64,000 nucleotides of DNA. It comes from JAMXLO01 sp963799415. GTDB lineage: Bacteria > Pseudomonadota > Alphaproteobacteria > Acetobacterales > Acetobacteraceae. Both the position numbers and the translations under genes were made by a program. Where the stretch lies: the NCBI GenBank assembly GCA_963799415.1, contig CAWCXI010000031.1, positions 1 to 64,000 of the forward strand, read 5' to 3'. The notes beneath the pieces were generated by a model. That model did not search any database, was not told the origin of the DNA, and was given only the letters and a program-made list of their open reading frames with translations. Positions 44,996 through 53,204 of the stretch are shown here, one piece after another; position 1 is the stretch's first letter; every line of letters begins with the position of its first letter.

Positions 44996-45588
44996 GGCGT
45001 CGCTGGGTGCTGGTCGGCGTGACCTCTCTCACCGGCTGTTCACTGTTGCCGCAGACGCCCTATGTGCAACGGCGCGACTGGCCACTCGATGTCAATCGGC
45101 CGACCGTGGCGCCGCGCAACCAACATGGTCGCGTTCTGCTCTTGCGCACCGTGCGAGCCGGTCCCGGCCTCGATGCGCGCGGTATGCAATGGCTCCAGCG
45201 CGATGGCAGCCTGCATGTGGACTTCTATGAGCAATGGGCAGTGCCGCCGGCACAGGCGGTCGAGAACGATCTGCGACAGTGGCTGGCCGCCTCCGGACGG
45301 TTCAGTGCCGTGGTGGCGTCAGGGAGCCGGCTGAACGCCGATTTCGTACTCGAGGGCGAGCTGGACACATTTGTCGCCGACCTGAATACGGGCATGGCGC
45401 AGGCAGCCTTGGCGCTGGTTCTGATCGACCAGCGACGGGGGTCAACGGCGGTGCTTATGCAGCGGACAGTTACCGCCGAGGTCAGGCTCGCCGATGATAA
45501 GCCGCCGGCGATCGCGGATGCGATGAAGGCGGCGATCGTCGAGGTACTGCGACAGACCGAAACCGACATCGCGGCGGCCATCCGCTGA
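44992..45588 (+). CDS. PqiC/YmbA-like ABC transport auxiliary lipoprotein
   Basis: 198 residues with a lipoprotein signal and lipobox LTGC (Cys16). The mature part, with VLLLRTVRAGPGLDARGMQWL and a C-terminal AAIVEVLRQTETDIAAAI helix, matches the ABC-type transport auxiliary lipoprotein family (DUF330, PqiC), outer-membrane partners of MCE systems. It overlaps mlaD by ATGA and closes the operon. Confidence 0.85.
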   Translation: MRRRWVLVGVTSLTGCSLLPQTPYVQRRDWPLDVNRPTVAPRNQHGRVLLLRTVRAGPGLDARGMQWLQRDGSLHVDFYEQWAVPPAQAVENDLRQWLAASGRFSAVVASGSRLNADFVLEGELDTFVADLNTGMAQAALALVLIDQRRGSTAVLMQRTVTAEVRLADDKPPAIADAMKAAIVEVLRQTETDIAAAIR

Positions 45589-45610
45589 TGTGGGGTGAGC
45601 GAGGCAACGG

Positions 45611-45979
45611 TCAGAGGTTCGGCCAGGACCGCGTGCGATCGGCTTCCTGGGCTGGCGTGAGCGTTTGCGGTCCGTCAGCCACCTGCGGTGGCTGGTCGGG
45701 CAGGCTTGCCGGGTCGCGCCAGCAGTTGGCCACGCCGAGACTGCGCGTGCAGTACGGCGGTGCCTCGGGGAGTGGCTCCACCGGACGGCAGTAGCTCTTC
45801 CCCTGATCCAGACGGACCAGCGAGCAGTCCTTGCCGGACAGGATCGAATACAGCGCGTCGAACGGACTGCGCTGGATCACCGCGAAGCTGCCGACGGTGA
45901 CGCCGACGCCGATCGTTGCCGCCTGTTCAGGTGTGACGCAGCCGGCGAGCAGCAGCAGCAGGATCAACGCGGATCTCAC
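45611..45979 (-). CDS. Small lipoprotein of unknown function
   Basis: 122 residues with a lipoprotein signal and lipobox LAGC (Cys14). After a glycine/valine-rich part (AATIGVGVTVGSFAVIQRSP), the segment DALYSILSGKDCSLVRLDQGKSYC and two further cysteines could form disulfides. It recurs as a small lipoprotein in related bacteria by my recollection; no function is known. Convergent with the preceding operon. Confidence 0.7.
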   Translation of the reverse strand: MRSALILLLLLAGCVTPEQAATIGVGVTVGSFAVIQRSPFDALYSILSGKDCSLVRLDQGKSYCRPVEPLPEAPPYCTRSLGVANCWRDPASLPDQPPQVADGPQTLTPAQEADRTRSWPNL

Positions 45980-46103
45980 AGCGACAGCATGCGCCTGTCA
46001 GGTAAATCGATGGTTTGCATCGCGTTTGCGGGGCCCGGGGTGCGTCGCTATGGTCCGCCGCGCCGGCGGATCGGCAATAGCAGCGAATCGTGCGGGAGCC
46101 CAC

Positions 46104-46769
46104 GTGGTCGACATATTCGACGAGGTCGATGAGGAACTACGCGCCGAACGCGCGCAGCAACTGCTGAAGCGCTACGGCGGGGTGATCGTCGCGGGCCTGT
46201 TGCTGATCGTGGGGGCTGTGGTCGGCTGGCAGGGTTGGAGCTGGTATGAGGCGCGGCAGGACCGGGCGGCGGCGGCCGAATACCTGACCGCGATGAATTT
46301 GGCGAATGCGACCGCCGCAGGCAGTAGCGAGGCAAGCCGCACCGCCGCCATTGCCACGTTCTCGAAACTGGCGACCGCCCTGCCCAAGGGCTATGCGACT
46401 CTGGCGCTGCTGCGTGAGGCGGCGCTGAAGGCGGATGCGGGCGACCTGCAAGGTGCCACGGCATTGTGGGATCAGGTGGCTGGCGATTCGTCGGCTGATC
46501 CGCTGCTGCGTGACCTCGCGAGCCTGCTTTGGGCGCAGCATCAGATCGACAGCGGCGATCCGTCGCTGTTGCAGGCGCGGCTGAAGGCTCTGGCTGCACC
46601 GGACAATCCCTGGCACGCGCTGGCTGAGGAGCAACTGGCGTTGCTGGACCTGCGGCTGGGGAAGACGGATCAGGCCCGCACATCGCTGCGCCGTCTGGCG
46701 CAGGACGCCACGGCACCGAATGGCGTCCGCGGCCGGGCAAGCGGCCTGCTGGGCCGGCTGGGCGGTTGA
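46104..46769 (+). CDS. YfgM-like TPR membrane protein
   Basis: 221 residues from GTG 46104, with GGGAG upstream. A short cytosolic N-terminus (VDIFDEVDEELRAERAQQLLKRYG), one membrane helix (VIVAGLLLIVGAVVGW) and a periplasmic TPR-like domain. This is the YfgM/tetratricopeptide family, which helps periplasmic protein folding beside SecYEG. The order YfgM-BamB-Der is a well-known conserved block and supports the call. Confidence 0.88.
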   Translation: MVDIFDEVDEELRAERAQQLLKRYGGVIVAGLLLIVGAVVGWQGWSWYEARQDRAAAAEYLTAMNLANATAAGSSEASRTAAIATFSKLATALPKGYATLALLREAALKADAGDLQGATALWDQVAGDSSADPLLRDLASLLWAQHQIDSGDPSLLQARLKALAAPDNPWHALAEEQLALLDLRLGKTDQARTSLRRLAQDATAPNGVRGRASGLLGRLGG

Positions 46770-46774
46770 CGGGC

Positions 46775-48094
46775 ATGACGCGGTTCACGCGACGAAGCGC
46801 GCTGCTGGCGCCGTTGGCGCTGGGAGGTTGCGGCCTGTTCGACGACTGGTTCGGTACACACAAGACGCCGCTGCCGGGCAAGCGAGAGGCTATTGCGACT
46901 GACCGCGGGTCACTGAAGGTGGACGAGGGCGTTCCGAAGGTGGAACTCCCGGCGGCGGCGGGCAACGTTGCGTGGCCACAGGCCGGCGGCAATCCGGCGC
47001 ATTTTATGGGCCATCTCGCTGCTGGTCAGCGCCTGGGCGAGGCCTGGAGCGCCAATATCGGTGCCGGCGGCGGCTATCGGCGCAAGATCATGGCCCAGCC
47101 CGTAGTGGCGGACGGCATTGTCTATGTGATGGACTCCAATGCAGTGGTCTCGGCGTTCGAGGTCGCCGGCGGCAGGCGAGTCTGGCGGTTCGACACACGG
47201 AGGGATGAGGACGACAGCAGCAACGTGGGCGGCGGCCTCGCGATCGATCAGGGCACGGTCTACGCGGTCAACGGGCTGGCGGAGCTGGTTGCCCTGGATG
47301 CTGCCAAGGGCACCGTTCGCTGGCGCAGCAATTTCGGCGCGCCCACGCGATCCGCGCCCACAGTGGTGGAGGGACGGCTGTTCGTCACCACCATCCAGGA
47401 CCGCATGCTGGCCCTGGCGACTGACGACGGGCGGCAACTGTGGTCGTACCAGGCCGCCAACCCTGCGACGAGCCTGCTGGGACGGCCGGCGCCCGCCTAT
47501 ACGGACGGGCTGGTCATAGGCGGCTTCGGTTCAGGCGAACTGGCGACGCTGCACGCGGAAAGTGGCACCCCGGTCTGGACTGACACCCTGACGACCTCGG
47601 TGGGCAACCGGGGCTTGGTGGACGTCTCCGCGGTTCGTGGGCTGCCCGTGGTGGGTGACGGCAGGGTCTATGCGATCAGCGTTGGAGGGCTGGCGGCCGC
47701 CATCGATCTGCCGAGTGGCCGACGGCTTTGGGAGCGCGAGGTCGCAGGCGAGGACAGTCCGTGGGCGGCGGGGTCCTGGCTGTTCATCGTGTCGCTCGAG
47801 CAGAAGATGGCGGCGCTGAACCGCGACGATGGCCGGGTGGCCTGGGTCACCGATCTGCCGCGGTGGAAGGACGCCGAGAAGCAGAAGGATCCGATCATCT
47901 GGTTTGGGCCTTTGCTGGCGGGTGACCGGCTGGTGGTGGCTGGGACAAATAATCAGGCACTGGCGGTAAGCCCCTACACCGGCAAGATTCTTGGCCAGCA
48001 GGATCTGTCCGGGGCGGCATCACTCGGACCTATTGTGGCGGGCGGCACCGTGTTCGTGGTGACGGACGACGGCAGGCTGCTGGCGCTGCGCTGA
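46775..48094 (+). CDS. bamB: Outer-membrane assembly lipoprotein BamB
   Basis: 439 residues with a lipoprotein signal and lipobox LGGC. The rest is a PQQ-type eight-bladed beta-propeller with repeats such as GIVYVMDSNAVVSAFEVAGGRRVWRF and TVYAVNGLAELVALDAAKGTVRW (in part). BamB helps insert outer-membrane proteins. Start ATG 46775; a TTG at 46766 overlaps the upstream stop. Confidence 0.92.
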   Translation: MTRFTRRSALLAPLALGGCGLFDDWFGTHKTPLPGKREAIATDRGSLKVDEGVPKVELPAAAGNVAWPQAGGNPAHFMGHLAAGQRLGEAWSANIGAGGGYRRKIMAQPVVADGIVYVMDSNAVVSAFEVAGGRRVWRFDTRRDEDDSSNVGGGLAIDQGTVYAVNGLAELVALDAAKGTVRWRSNFGAPTRSAPTVVEGRLFVTTIQDRMLALATDDGRQLWSYQAANPATSLLGRPAPAYTDGLVIGGFGSGELATLHAESGTPVWTDTLTTSVGNRGLVDVSAVRGLPVVGDGRVYAISVGGLAAAIDLPSGRRLWEREVAGEDSPWAAGSWLFIVSLEQKMAALNRDDGRVAWVTDLPRWKDAEKQKDPIIWFGPLLAGDRLVVAGTNNQALAVSPYTGKILGQQDLSGAASLGPIVAGGTVFVVTDDGRLLALR

Positions 48095-49444
48095 TTGGCC
48101 GTGCCGCCCTTGGTCGTGATCGCCGGCCGGCCGAATGTGGGGAAGAGCACGCTGTTCAACCGGCTGGCCGGCAGGCGGCTTGCCCTGGTGTCGGATACGC
48201 CAGGCGTCACCCGTGACCGGAAGGAGGCGGAGGCGCTGCTGCGCGGCCGGCAGGTGCGGCTGGTCGATACCGCCGGGCTGGAGGAGGCGGCGCCGGAGAC
48301 GTTGGCCGGGCGGATGCGGCAGGGCGCCGGGGTCGCGACCGCGGCTGCCGATCTGGTGGTGTTCGTGGTGGATGCGCGAGCGGGCGTGACGCCGGCGGAC
48401 CGCCACTTCGCCCAGTGGCTGCGGCGGCAGGGGCGGTCCGTGCTGTTGGTGGCGAACAAGGCGGAGGGGCGGTCGGCGCGGTCTTCGGTGCTGGACGCGT
48501 TCGAACTCGGCTTTGGCGAGCCGGTCGCTGTCTCGGCTGAGCACGGGGAGGGGATCTCCGAGCTGATGTCCGAGATCGCCGACCGGCTGCCGCTGCCACA
48601 GGAGATATCGGCGGAGGTGCCGGAGGAGGGCGTGCGGCCGCTGAAGCTTGCGATCGTGGGGCGGCCGAACGCCGGGAAGTCCACCTTGCTGAACCGGCTG
48701 ATCGGCGAGGAGCGGATGCTGACCGGACCGGAGCCGGGCCTCACGCGGGATGCGGTCTCGGTGATGCTGGGTGATCCTGCGGGGCCGATCGAACTGGTGG
48801 ATACCGCCGGATTGCGGCGAAAGGCACGGATCGAGGCGCCGCTGGAGAAGCTGGCGGTAGGTGCGGCGATCGGTGCGCTGAAGCTAGCGGAGGTCGTGGT
48901 GCTGGTGGTGGACGCCACCGAAGGCCTGCACGACCAGGACCTGCAGATCGCGCAGTTGATCGAACGCGAGGGGCGCGCGTGCCTGATCGCGCTGAACAAG
49001 TGGGACGCGGTGGCGGACCGGTCTGTGGCGCGGCGGGCGGTAACTGAGCGGCTCGAGATGAGCCTGACGCAGTTGCGGGGGGTGCCGGTGGTACCGCTCT
49101 CGGCGATGACCGGGGCCGGGATGGATCGGCTGCTGCCGGCGGTGCGGCGGGCGCACGCGGTGTGGAACACAAGGCTGCCGACGGCGGGGCTCAATCGCTG
49201 GTTCGAGCAGGCGCTGGCGCGGCACGCCCCGCCGCTGGTGAGCGGGCGGCGGTTGAAGCTGCGATATATCACCCAGGCCAAGGCGCGGCCGCCGACATTC
49301 GTCGCGTTCGGCACGCGGGCGGAGCAGCTGCCGGAGGATTACCAACGGTATCTGGTCAACAGCCTGCGGGAGGCGTTCGAGCTGCCGGGCACGCCGATCC
49401 GGTTGCAGTTGAGGGGGACGCGGAATCCCTATGCGGAGGGGTAG
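48095..49444 (+). CDS. der: Ribosome assembly GTPase Der (EngA)
   Basis: 449 residues. Two tandem GTPase domains with P-loops GRPNVGKST and GRPNAGKST, DTAGL in each, and NKAEG/NKWD specificity motifs; the first is NKAE rather than NKxD. A KH-like domain (about 355-440) ends it. Der acts in 50S maturation. It starts at TTG 48095 directly after the bamB stop, or GTG 48101, the latter giving MPPLVVIAGRPNVGKS. Confidence 0.95.
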   Translation: MAVPPLVVIAGRPNVGKSTLFNRLAGRRLALVSDTPGVTRDRKEAEALLRGRQVRLVDTAGLEEAAPETLAGRMRQGAGVATAAADLVVFVVDARAGVTPADRHFAQWLRRQGRSVLLVANKAEGRSARSSVLDAFELGFGEPVAVSAEHGEGISELMSEIADRLPLPQEISAEVPEEGVRPLKLAIVGRPNAGKSTLLNRLIGEERMLTGPEPGLTRDAVSVMLGDPAGPIELVDTAGLRRKARIEAPLEKLAVGAAIGALKLAEVVVLVVDATEGLHDQDLQIAQLIEREGRACLIALNKWDAVADRSVARRAVTERLEMSLTQLRGVPVVPLSAMTGAGMDRLLPAVRRAHAVWNTRLPTAGLNRWFEQALARHAPPLVSGRRLKLRYITQAKARPPTFVAFGTRAEQLPEDYQRYLVNSLREAFELPGTPIRLQLRGTRNPYAEG

Positions 49445-49449
49445 TCTCG

Positions 49450-49490
49450 CCCTCTCCCCCCGGCCCCCTCCCGCAGAGGGAGGGGGAGCC
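49450..49490. repeat. G/C-rich intergenic repeat unit
   Basis: An inverted-repeat unit (cctccc...gggagg) in the der to membrane-protein gap, related to those at 9661 and 13840. Confidence 0.5.
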
Positions 49491-49498
49491 CGCGAGGT

Positions 49499-50308
49499 TT
49501 GAGCTTCCTGCTTGGATTGCTCGTTCGTGCTGGGGTCACCGCAATTGTGGTGGTGGGTGCCACCGTGGCGGCCGAGGTGGCGGGGCCGTTCTGGGGGGGC
49601 CTGATCGTCTCGCTGCCGGTGGCGGCAGGGCCGGCATACGTGATGCTGGCGCTGCAGCACGACGCCGCCTTCATCGCCGCGAGCGCGCTGAACAGCCTTG
49701 CGGTGAACGCGGCCAGCTTCGTGTTCCTGGCGGCACTCGCGCTGCTGGCGCTGCGGGTGCGCTGGTGGTGGGCGTTGGTCGGCAGCCTCGGCGCCTGGAC
49801 CGGCACGGTGCTGCTGATCCGCCAGGTCGAGTGGGACGTGGCCGGCGCGATCGTGCTCAACGTGACTGCCTTCCTGGTGTGCCTGGCACTGACCCGATCG
49901 GTGGAGCGCGGGGCGGTCGCGCCGGGCGGGCCGGTGCGCCGGCGGTGGTTCGAGCTGCCGGTGCGGGCGGCGATGGTGGGGTTGCTGGTGGGCGCGGTGG
50001 TCACCGGCAGCCGGGCGCTCGGGCCGGCGCTGACCGGCATGGCGGCGGTGTTCCCGGTGGCGTTCACCAGTTTCGCGCTGCTGTTGCTGCCTCGGGTGGG
50101 CGGCGCGGTGGCTGCGGCGATCATGGCGAGTGCGCTGCGGGCGATGCCTGGGTTTGCGCTCGCGCTGCTGACGCTGCACCTGGCGGCAGTGCCGCTGGGG
50201 GCAGGAGTTGCGCTGGCGGTGGCGCTCCTGTCCTCGCTGGCGTGGTCGGTCATGCTGATGCTGCAGCGGCGAGGACGCGTCACACCGCGTAGATGTCCTC
50301 GATGCTGA
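49499..50308 (+). CDS. Integral membrane protein of unknown function
   Basis: 269 residues, highly hydrophobic, with about 8-9 membrane helices from GLLVRAGVTAIVVVGATVAAE to LGAGVALAVALLSSLAWSVMLM. No family recognised; the overall look is of a small transporter-like protein. Start TTG 49499. Its last 29 bases overlap the convergent Uma2 gene. Confidence 0.7.
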   Translation: MSFLLGLLVRAGVTAIVVVGATVAAEVAGPFWGGLIVSLPVAAGPAYVMLALQHDAAFIAASALNSLAVNAASFVFLAALALLALRVRWWWALVGSLGAWTGTVLLIRQVEWDVAGAIVLNVTAFLVCLALTRSVERGAVAPGGPVRRRWFELPVRAAMVGLLVGAVVTGSRALGPALTGMAAVFPVAFTSFALLLLPRVGGAVAAAIMASALRAMPGFALALLTLHLAAVPLGAGVALAVALLSSLAWSVMLMLQRRGRVTPRRCPRC

Positions 50309-50849
50309 TTGTGATGCCCGGCGGCGCGAGCCTTATTTCGCCGGCTATGACGGCACGTGTCTCGATCGAGCCGTCGTCGTCGCGGCGGTGATGCGCAACC
50401 TGCTGCTTGTCGGCCCAGACGATCAGGTAATGGCGCAGCGAGGTTAGCCTGAAATACTCCTGGAGTTTCCAGGCCCGATCGGTGGCGCTCGTGCTGGGCG
50501 ACAGGACTTCCACGATGATCAGCGGGTCTGGCACTGCGACAGCGTCGTCGGGCAACTTATCGCCACAGTGGACGACGGCGTCGGGTTCGTAGTCGCTTTC
50601 CCCTACCTCGACAGTCATGCCATCGGTGTAGACCTCACAGGGCAGCCTGGCGGCCTGCACGGCCAGGCGCAGCACCTGCCAAACGAGCGCCTTCCGCCGA
50701 TTGTGGCTGGCTCGTTCGGGCGCCATCGCAACCACCACGCCGTTCACCCGCTCGAACCTGCCGGCCGGTTGCTGCTCCGCCCACGCTCGATATTCGTCAC
50801 GGCTCATCCCGACGACGGGTTCAAAGGCTGAAGATGCGCTCACTGGCAT
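50280..50849 (-). CDS. Uma2 family (restriction-endonuclease-like fold) protein
   Basis: 189 residues from ATG 50849. MSRDEYRAWAEQQPAGRFERVNGVVV at the N-terminus (in part), the acidic EPDAVVHC and the IIVEVLSPSTSATDRAWKLQEY motif mark the Uma2/DUF820 family, with a PD-(D/E)xK nuclease fold. Many copies occur per genome and their role is unknown. It is convergent with and overlaps the preceding gene. Confidence 0.9.
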   Translation of the reverse strand: MPVSASSAFEPVVGMSRDEYRAWAEQQPAGRFERVNGVVVAMAPERASHNRRKALVWQVLRLAVQAARLPCEVYTDGMTVEVGESDYEPDAVVHCGDKLPDDAVAVPDPLIIVEVLSPSTSATDRAWKLQEYFRLTSLRHYLIVWADKQQVAHHRRDDDGSIETRAVIAGEIRLAPPGITISIEDIYAV

Positions 50850-50917
50850 TCGCACCACCTCAACGCGGCAGATTTGCACATATTGCGCTGCCAAGTCGAA
50901 CAGCAGTACGACGAGCG

Positions 50918-51724
50918 ATGACCCTGATCACCGCGATCGCCGACAGGAGCCTGCTCGCCTTTGGTGCGCTGCTGTTTCTTATCCAACTGGTCGCGCATGA
51001 GATCGGCTACCGGGTCGGTCTCTGGTCCGCCAGCAGGCGTGGGGCGCAGACCGACAGTGTGGGCGTGGTGGTCGGCGGCATGCTCGGGTTGCTGGCGTTC
51101 GTACTGGCGCTTACCCTCTCGTTCGCCAATACAGGCTTCAGCGAGCGTCGTGCGGGATCGCTGGCCGAGGCCAATGCCATCAGTACGGCGTGGCAGCGCG
51201 CCGAGGCGATCGGCCTGCCACGCGGCGATGAGATCGCCAGGCTGCTGGAGCAGTACACGCACCTGCGGATCGCCTTCATCCAGGCAAAGAACGATCCCGC
51301 CGCGCTCGACGATCTGAACCGGCGCAACAATGCGCTGCAGACGCAGATCTGGGGACACGTGTCGGCCATCGCACGGGAGCGACCGGACGCTGTCGTCGCT
51401 TCACTGATGGCGGCGCTCAACGAGACATTCGACATGACGACGGCCGCACGCTTTGCTTATGCGCTGCGCCTGCCGCCTCAGCTGCTCGGGCTGCTGATCG
51501 GCATGGCGCTGATCAGCATGGCGGCCCTCGGGTATCAGATGGGCCTGAGGCGCAATCAGCTCCACGTGCTGGCGGCGTTGCTCACCCTGATGTGGACGGT
51601 GGTGATTTACGACATCATCGACCTGGCATCGCCGCGGTACGGCTCGCTGCGCACCAGCGCCGCGGTCTACGAGTGGACGCTGCAGAGCTTCCACGGCGGC
51701 GTGCCGATCCCACCGCCGCCGTGA
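50918..51724 (+). CDS. DUF4239 (bestrophin-like) membrane protein
   Basis: 268 residues from ATG 50918. Two N-terminal membrane segments (LLAFGALLFLIQLVAHEIGY, GVVVGGMLGLLAFVLALTL), a helical soluble part and two C-terminal segments (LLGLLIGMALISMAALGY, LHVLAALLTLMWTVVIYDII). Same layout as the gene at 11916, so the two are paralogues at least by family. Function unknown. Confidence 0.78.
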   Translation: MTLITAIADRSLLAFGALLFLIQLVAHEIGYRVGLWSASRRGAQTDSVGVVVGGMLGLLAFVLALTLSFANTGFSERRAGSLAEANAISTAWQRAEAIGLPRGDEIARLLEQYTHLRIAFIQAKNDPAALDDLNRRNNALQTQIWGHVSAIARERPDAVVASLMAALNETFDMTTAARFAYALRLPPQLLGLLIGMALISMAALGYQMGLRRNQLHVLAALLTLMWTVVIYDIIDLASPRYGSLRTSAAVYEWTLQSFHGGVPIPPPP

Positions 51725-51740
51725 CGTTGAACGCCGCGAT

Positions 51741-52115
51741 TCAGGCGGCCGGCAGCAGTGCGGCGGGATACGGACCGTGCGGCAAGGTGTCGAGCTTCAG
51801 CTTGACCGGCGTACCCAGCCAGAGCGCCTGACTGGTATGGTCTTCGTACTCGTCGTCGGTCAGGGGATGCACGAGGATGTCGAGGCCTTCGCGGTTGAAC
51901 ATCAGCCACGGCACGATGTGCTGGAAGACGTCGGTCTTGAAGATGACCTGCATCTGCGGCACGGGATGCGGGCCGGCTATGCCGCTGTTCCGACCGAGCT
52001 GAACGGCGAAATTCGCTGCCAGCGACTCACGCAGTTTGGTGGCGACCGGCAAGGTGGCGTCGTCGTAGTAGATATGCACGTGATAGCCGTGAAGTTCGGC
52101 GGGCAAACTGGACAT
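51741..52115 (-). CDS. DOPA 4,5-dioxygenase family protein
   Basis: 124 residues from ATG 52115. ELHGYHVHIYYD with its two His, and FQHIVPWLMFNREGLDILVHPLT with a further His in the C-terminal part, match the small DOPA 4,5-dioxygenase family (non-haem iron, vicinal-oxygen-chelate-like). In bacteria the substrate is generally unknown. Convergent with the DUF4239 gene. Confidence 0.85.
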   Translation of the reverse strand: MSSLPAELHGYHVHIYYDDATLPVATKLRESLAANFAVQLGRNSGIAGPHPVPQMQVIFKTDVFQHIVPWLMFNREGLDILVHPLTDDEYEDHTSQALWLGTPVKLKLDTLPHGPYPAALLPAA

Positions 52116-52181
52116 GACGAACTCCTCCATTGTTGGGGTTTGACTCAGAATAGCGTGAACCGCTTGCGATCGACAATCGGC

Positions 52182-53147
52182 TCAATGCTGCCACGCCAGC
52201 CACTCGCGGGCTGCGGCTGCGAAATCCCAGTGCGGCGCATACCCGGTATCGCGCGCGATCTTGCCGATGGCCATCGGTCCGCGGTGAAAGCCGGTATGGC
52301 TGTCGACGTTCGCGGGCTCGCCCGGCGCGGCGTGGCGCCAGCGAAAGCCTGGCATGGCTTGCGAGAGTGCATCGCACCACGTTTCCGCCGACCCGAGCCG
52401 GCCGCTTCCCAGATTGTAGACCACGCGCGACAGGCCGGGCGCATCGGCCAGTCGCACCAAGCCGTCCGTCACATCGCGCGAGAAGATGAAGTCGCCGCGC
52501 CATGCCGGCGCCAGCACCGCCTCCTCGCCGCGCCGCGCACACTCCAGCGCCTGAAGCATCGGCGATAGCGTGTCGCGCACGCCTGTGGCGTATTCCCACG
52601 GTCCATAAACGCTGCCGAGACGCGCCGCGGCGAAGCGTATTCCCTGCATCTCGGCCACGCGTGGCAGCAGCGTCTCGGCCGCGCGCTTGGTCAGGCCGTA
52701 CAGGGTCGCCGGCGTCGGTGCCACCGCGTCTTCGTCGATCAGCGGCACGTCACGCGCGGCAGTACCATAGATCGCGCCGGAACTCGGATACACGAAGCGA
52801 GGTACGCCGCGTCGCGCCGCCGCCATAAGGGTGGCCACCGCGCCCTGGATGTTCACCGCGACGATGGTCTCGGGATCGGCTTTCTCGCGCGCCGATCCGG
52901 CGGTGATCACGGCGCAATGGATCACCGCCTCGATCGGCGCACTGGTCAGCGCACGGCTGAGGTCGGCTGCGGACAGGATCGAGCCGTCGATCAGCGTGAA
53001 CCGGCCCGGCAGAGCGGCGAAGCTGTGGCGTGCGCGCTCGGGCAACGCGATGCGGTCGAGGCCGACCACGTCGCGGCCGGCGGTCAACAGGTGTTCGGCA
53101 ACATTGAGTGCCACGAAGCCGGCGGCACCGGTGATCAGGATGGCCAT
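52182..53147 (-). CDS. NAD-dependent epimerase/dehydratase
   Basis: 321 residues of the extended SDR family. GAAGFVALNVAEHLL is the NAD-binding motif, here AAGFVA instead of GxxGxxG, and YPSSGAIYG with YGLTKRAAE gives the catalytic Ser and YxxxK. It resembles UDP-glucose 4-epimerase-like enzymes; the sugar substrate is unknown. It stands alone, 58 bases from the binding-protein gene upstream. Confidence 0.88.
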   Translation of the reverse strand: MAILITGAAGFVALNVAEHLLTAGRDVVGLDRIALPERARHSFAALPGRFTLIDGSILSAADLSRALTSAPIEAVIHCAVITAGSAREKADPETIVAVNIQGAVATLMAAARRGVPRFVYPSSGAIYGTAARDVPLIDEDAVAPTPATLYGLTKRAAETLLPRVAEMQGIRFAAARLGSVYGPWEYATGVRDTLSPMLQALECARRGEEAVLAPAWRGDFIFSRDVTDGLVRLADAPGLSRVVYNLGSGRLGSAETWCDALSQAMPGFRWRHAAPGEPANVDSHTGFHRGPMAIGKIARDTGYAPHWDFAAAAREWLAWQH

Positions 53148-53204
53148 GATGGACGCAGATTATCCGGACGCGGCGGCTGCGCCAGATACCATCTGCGTAG
53201 CGCG

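Noticed and set aside
48884..50179. Long arginine/histidine-rich minus-strand frame
   Set aside because: Shadow of der and the next membrane-protein gene in GC-rich sequence.
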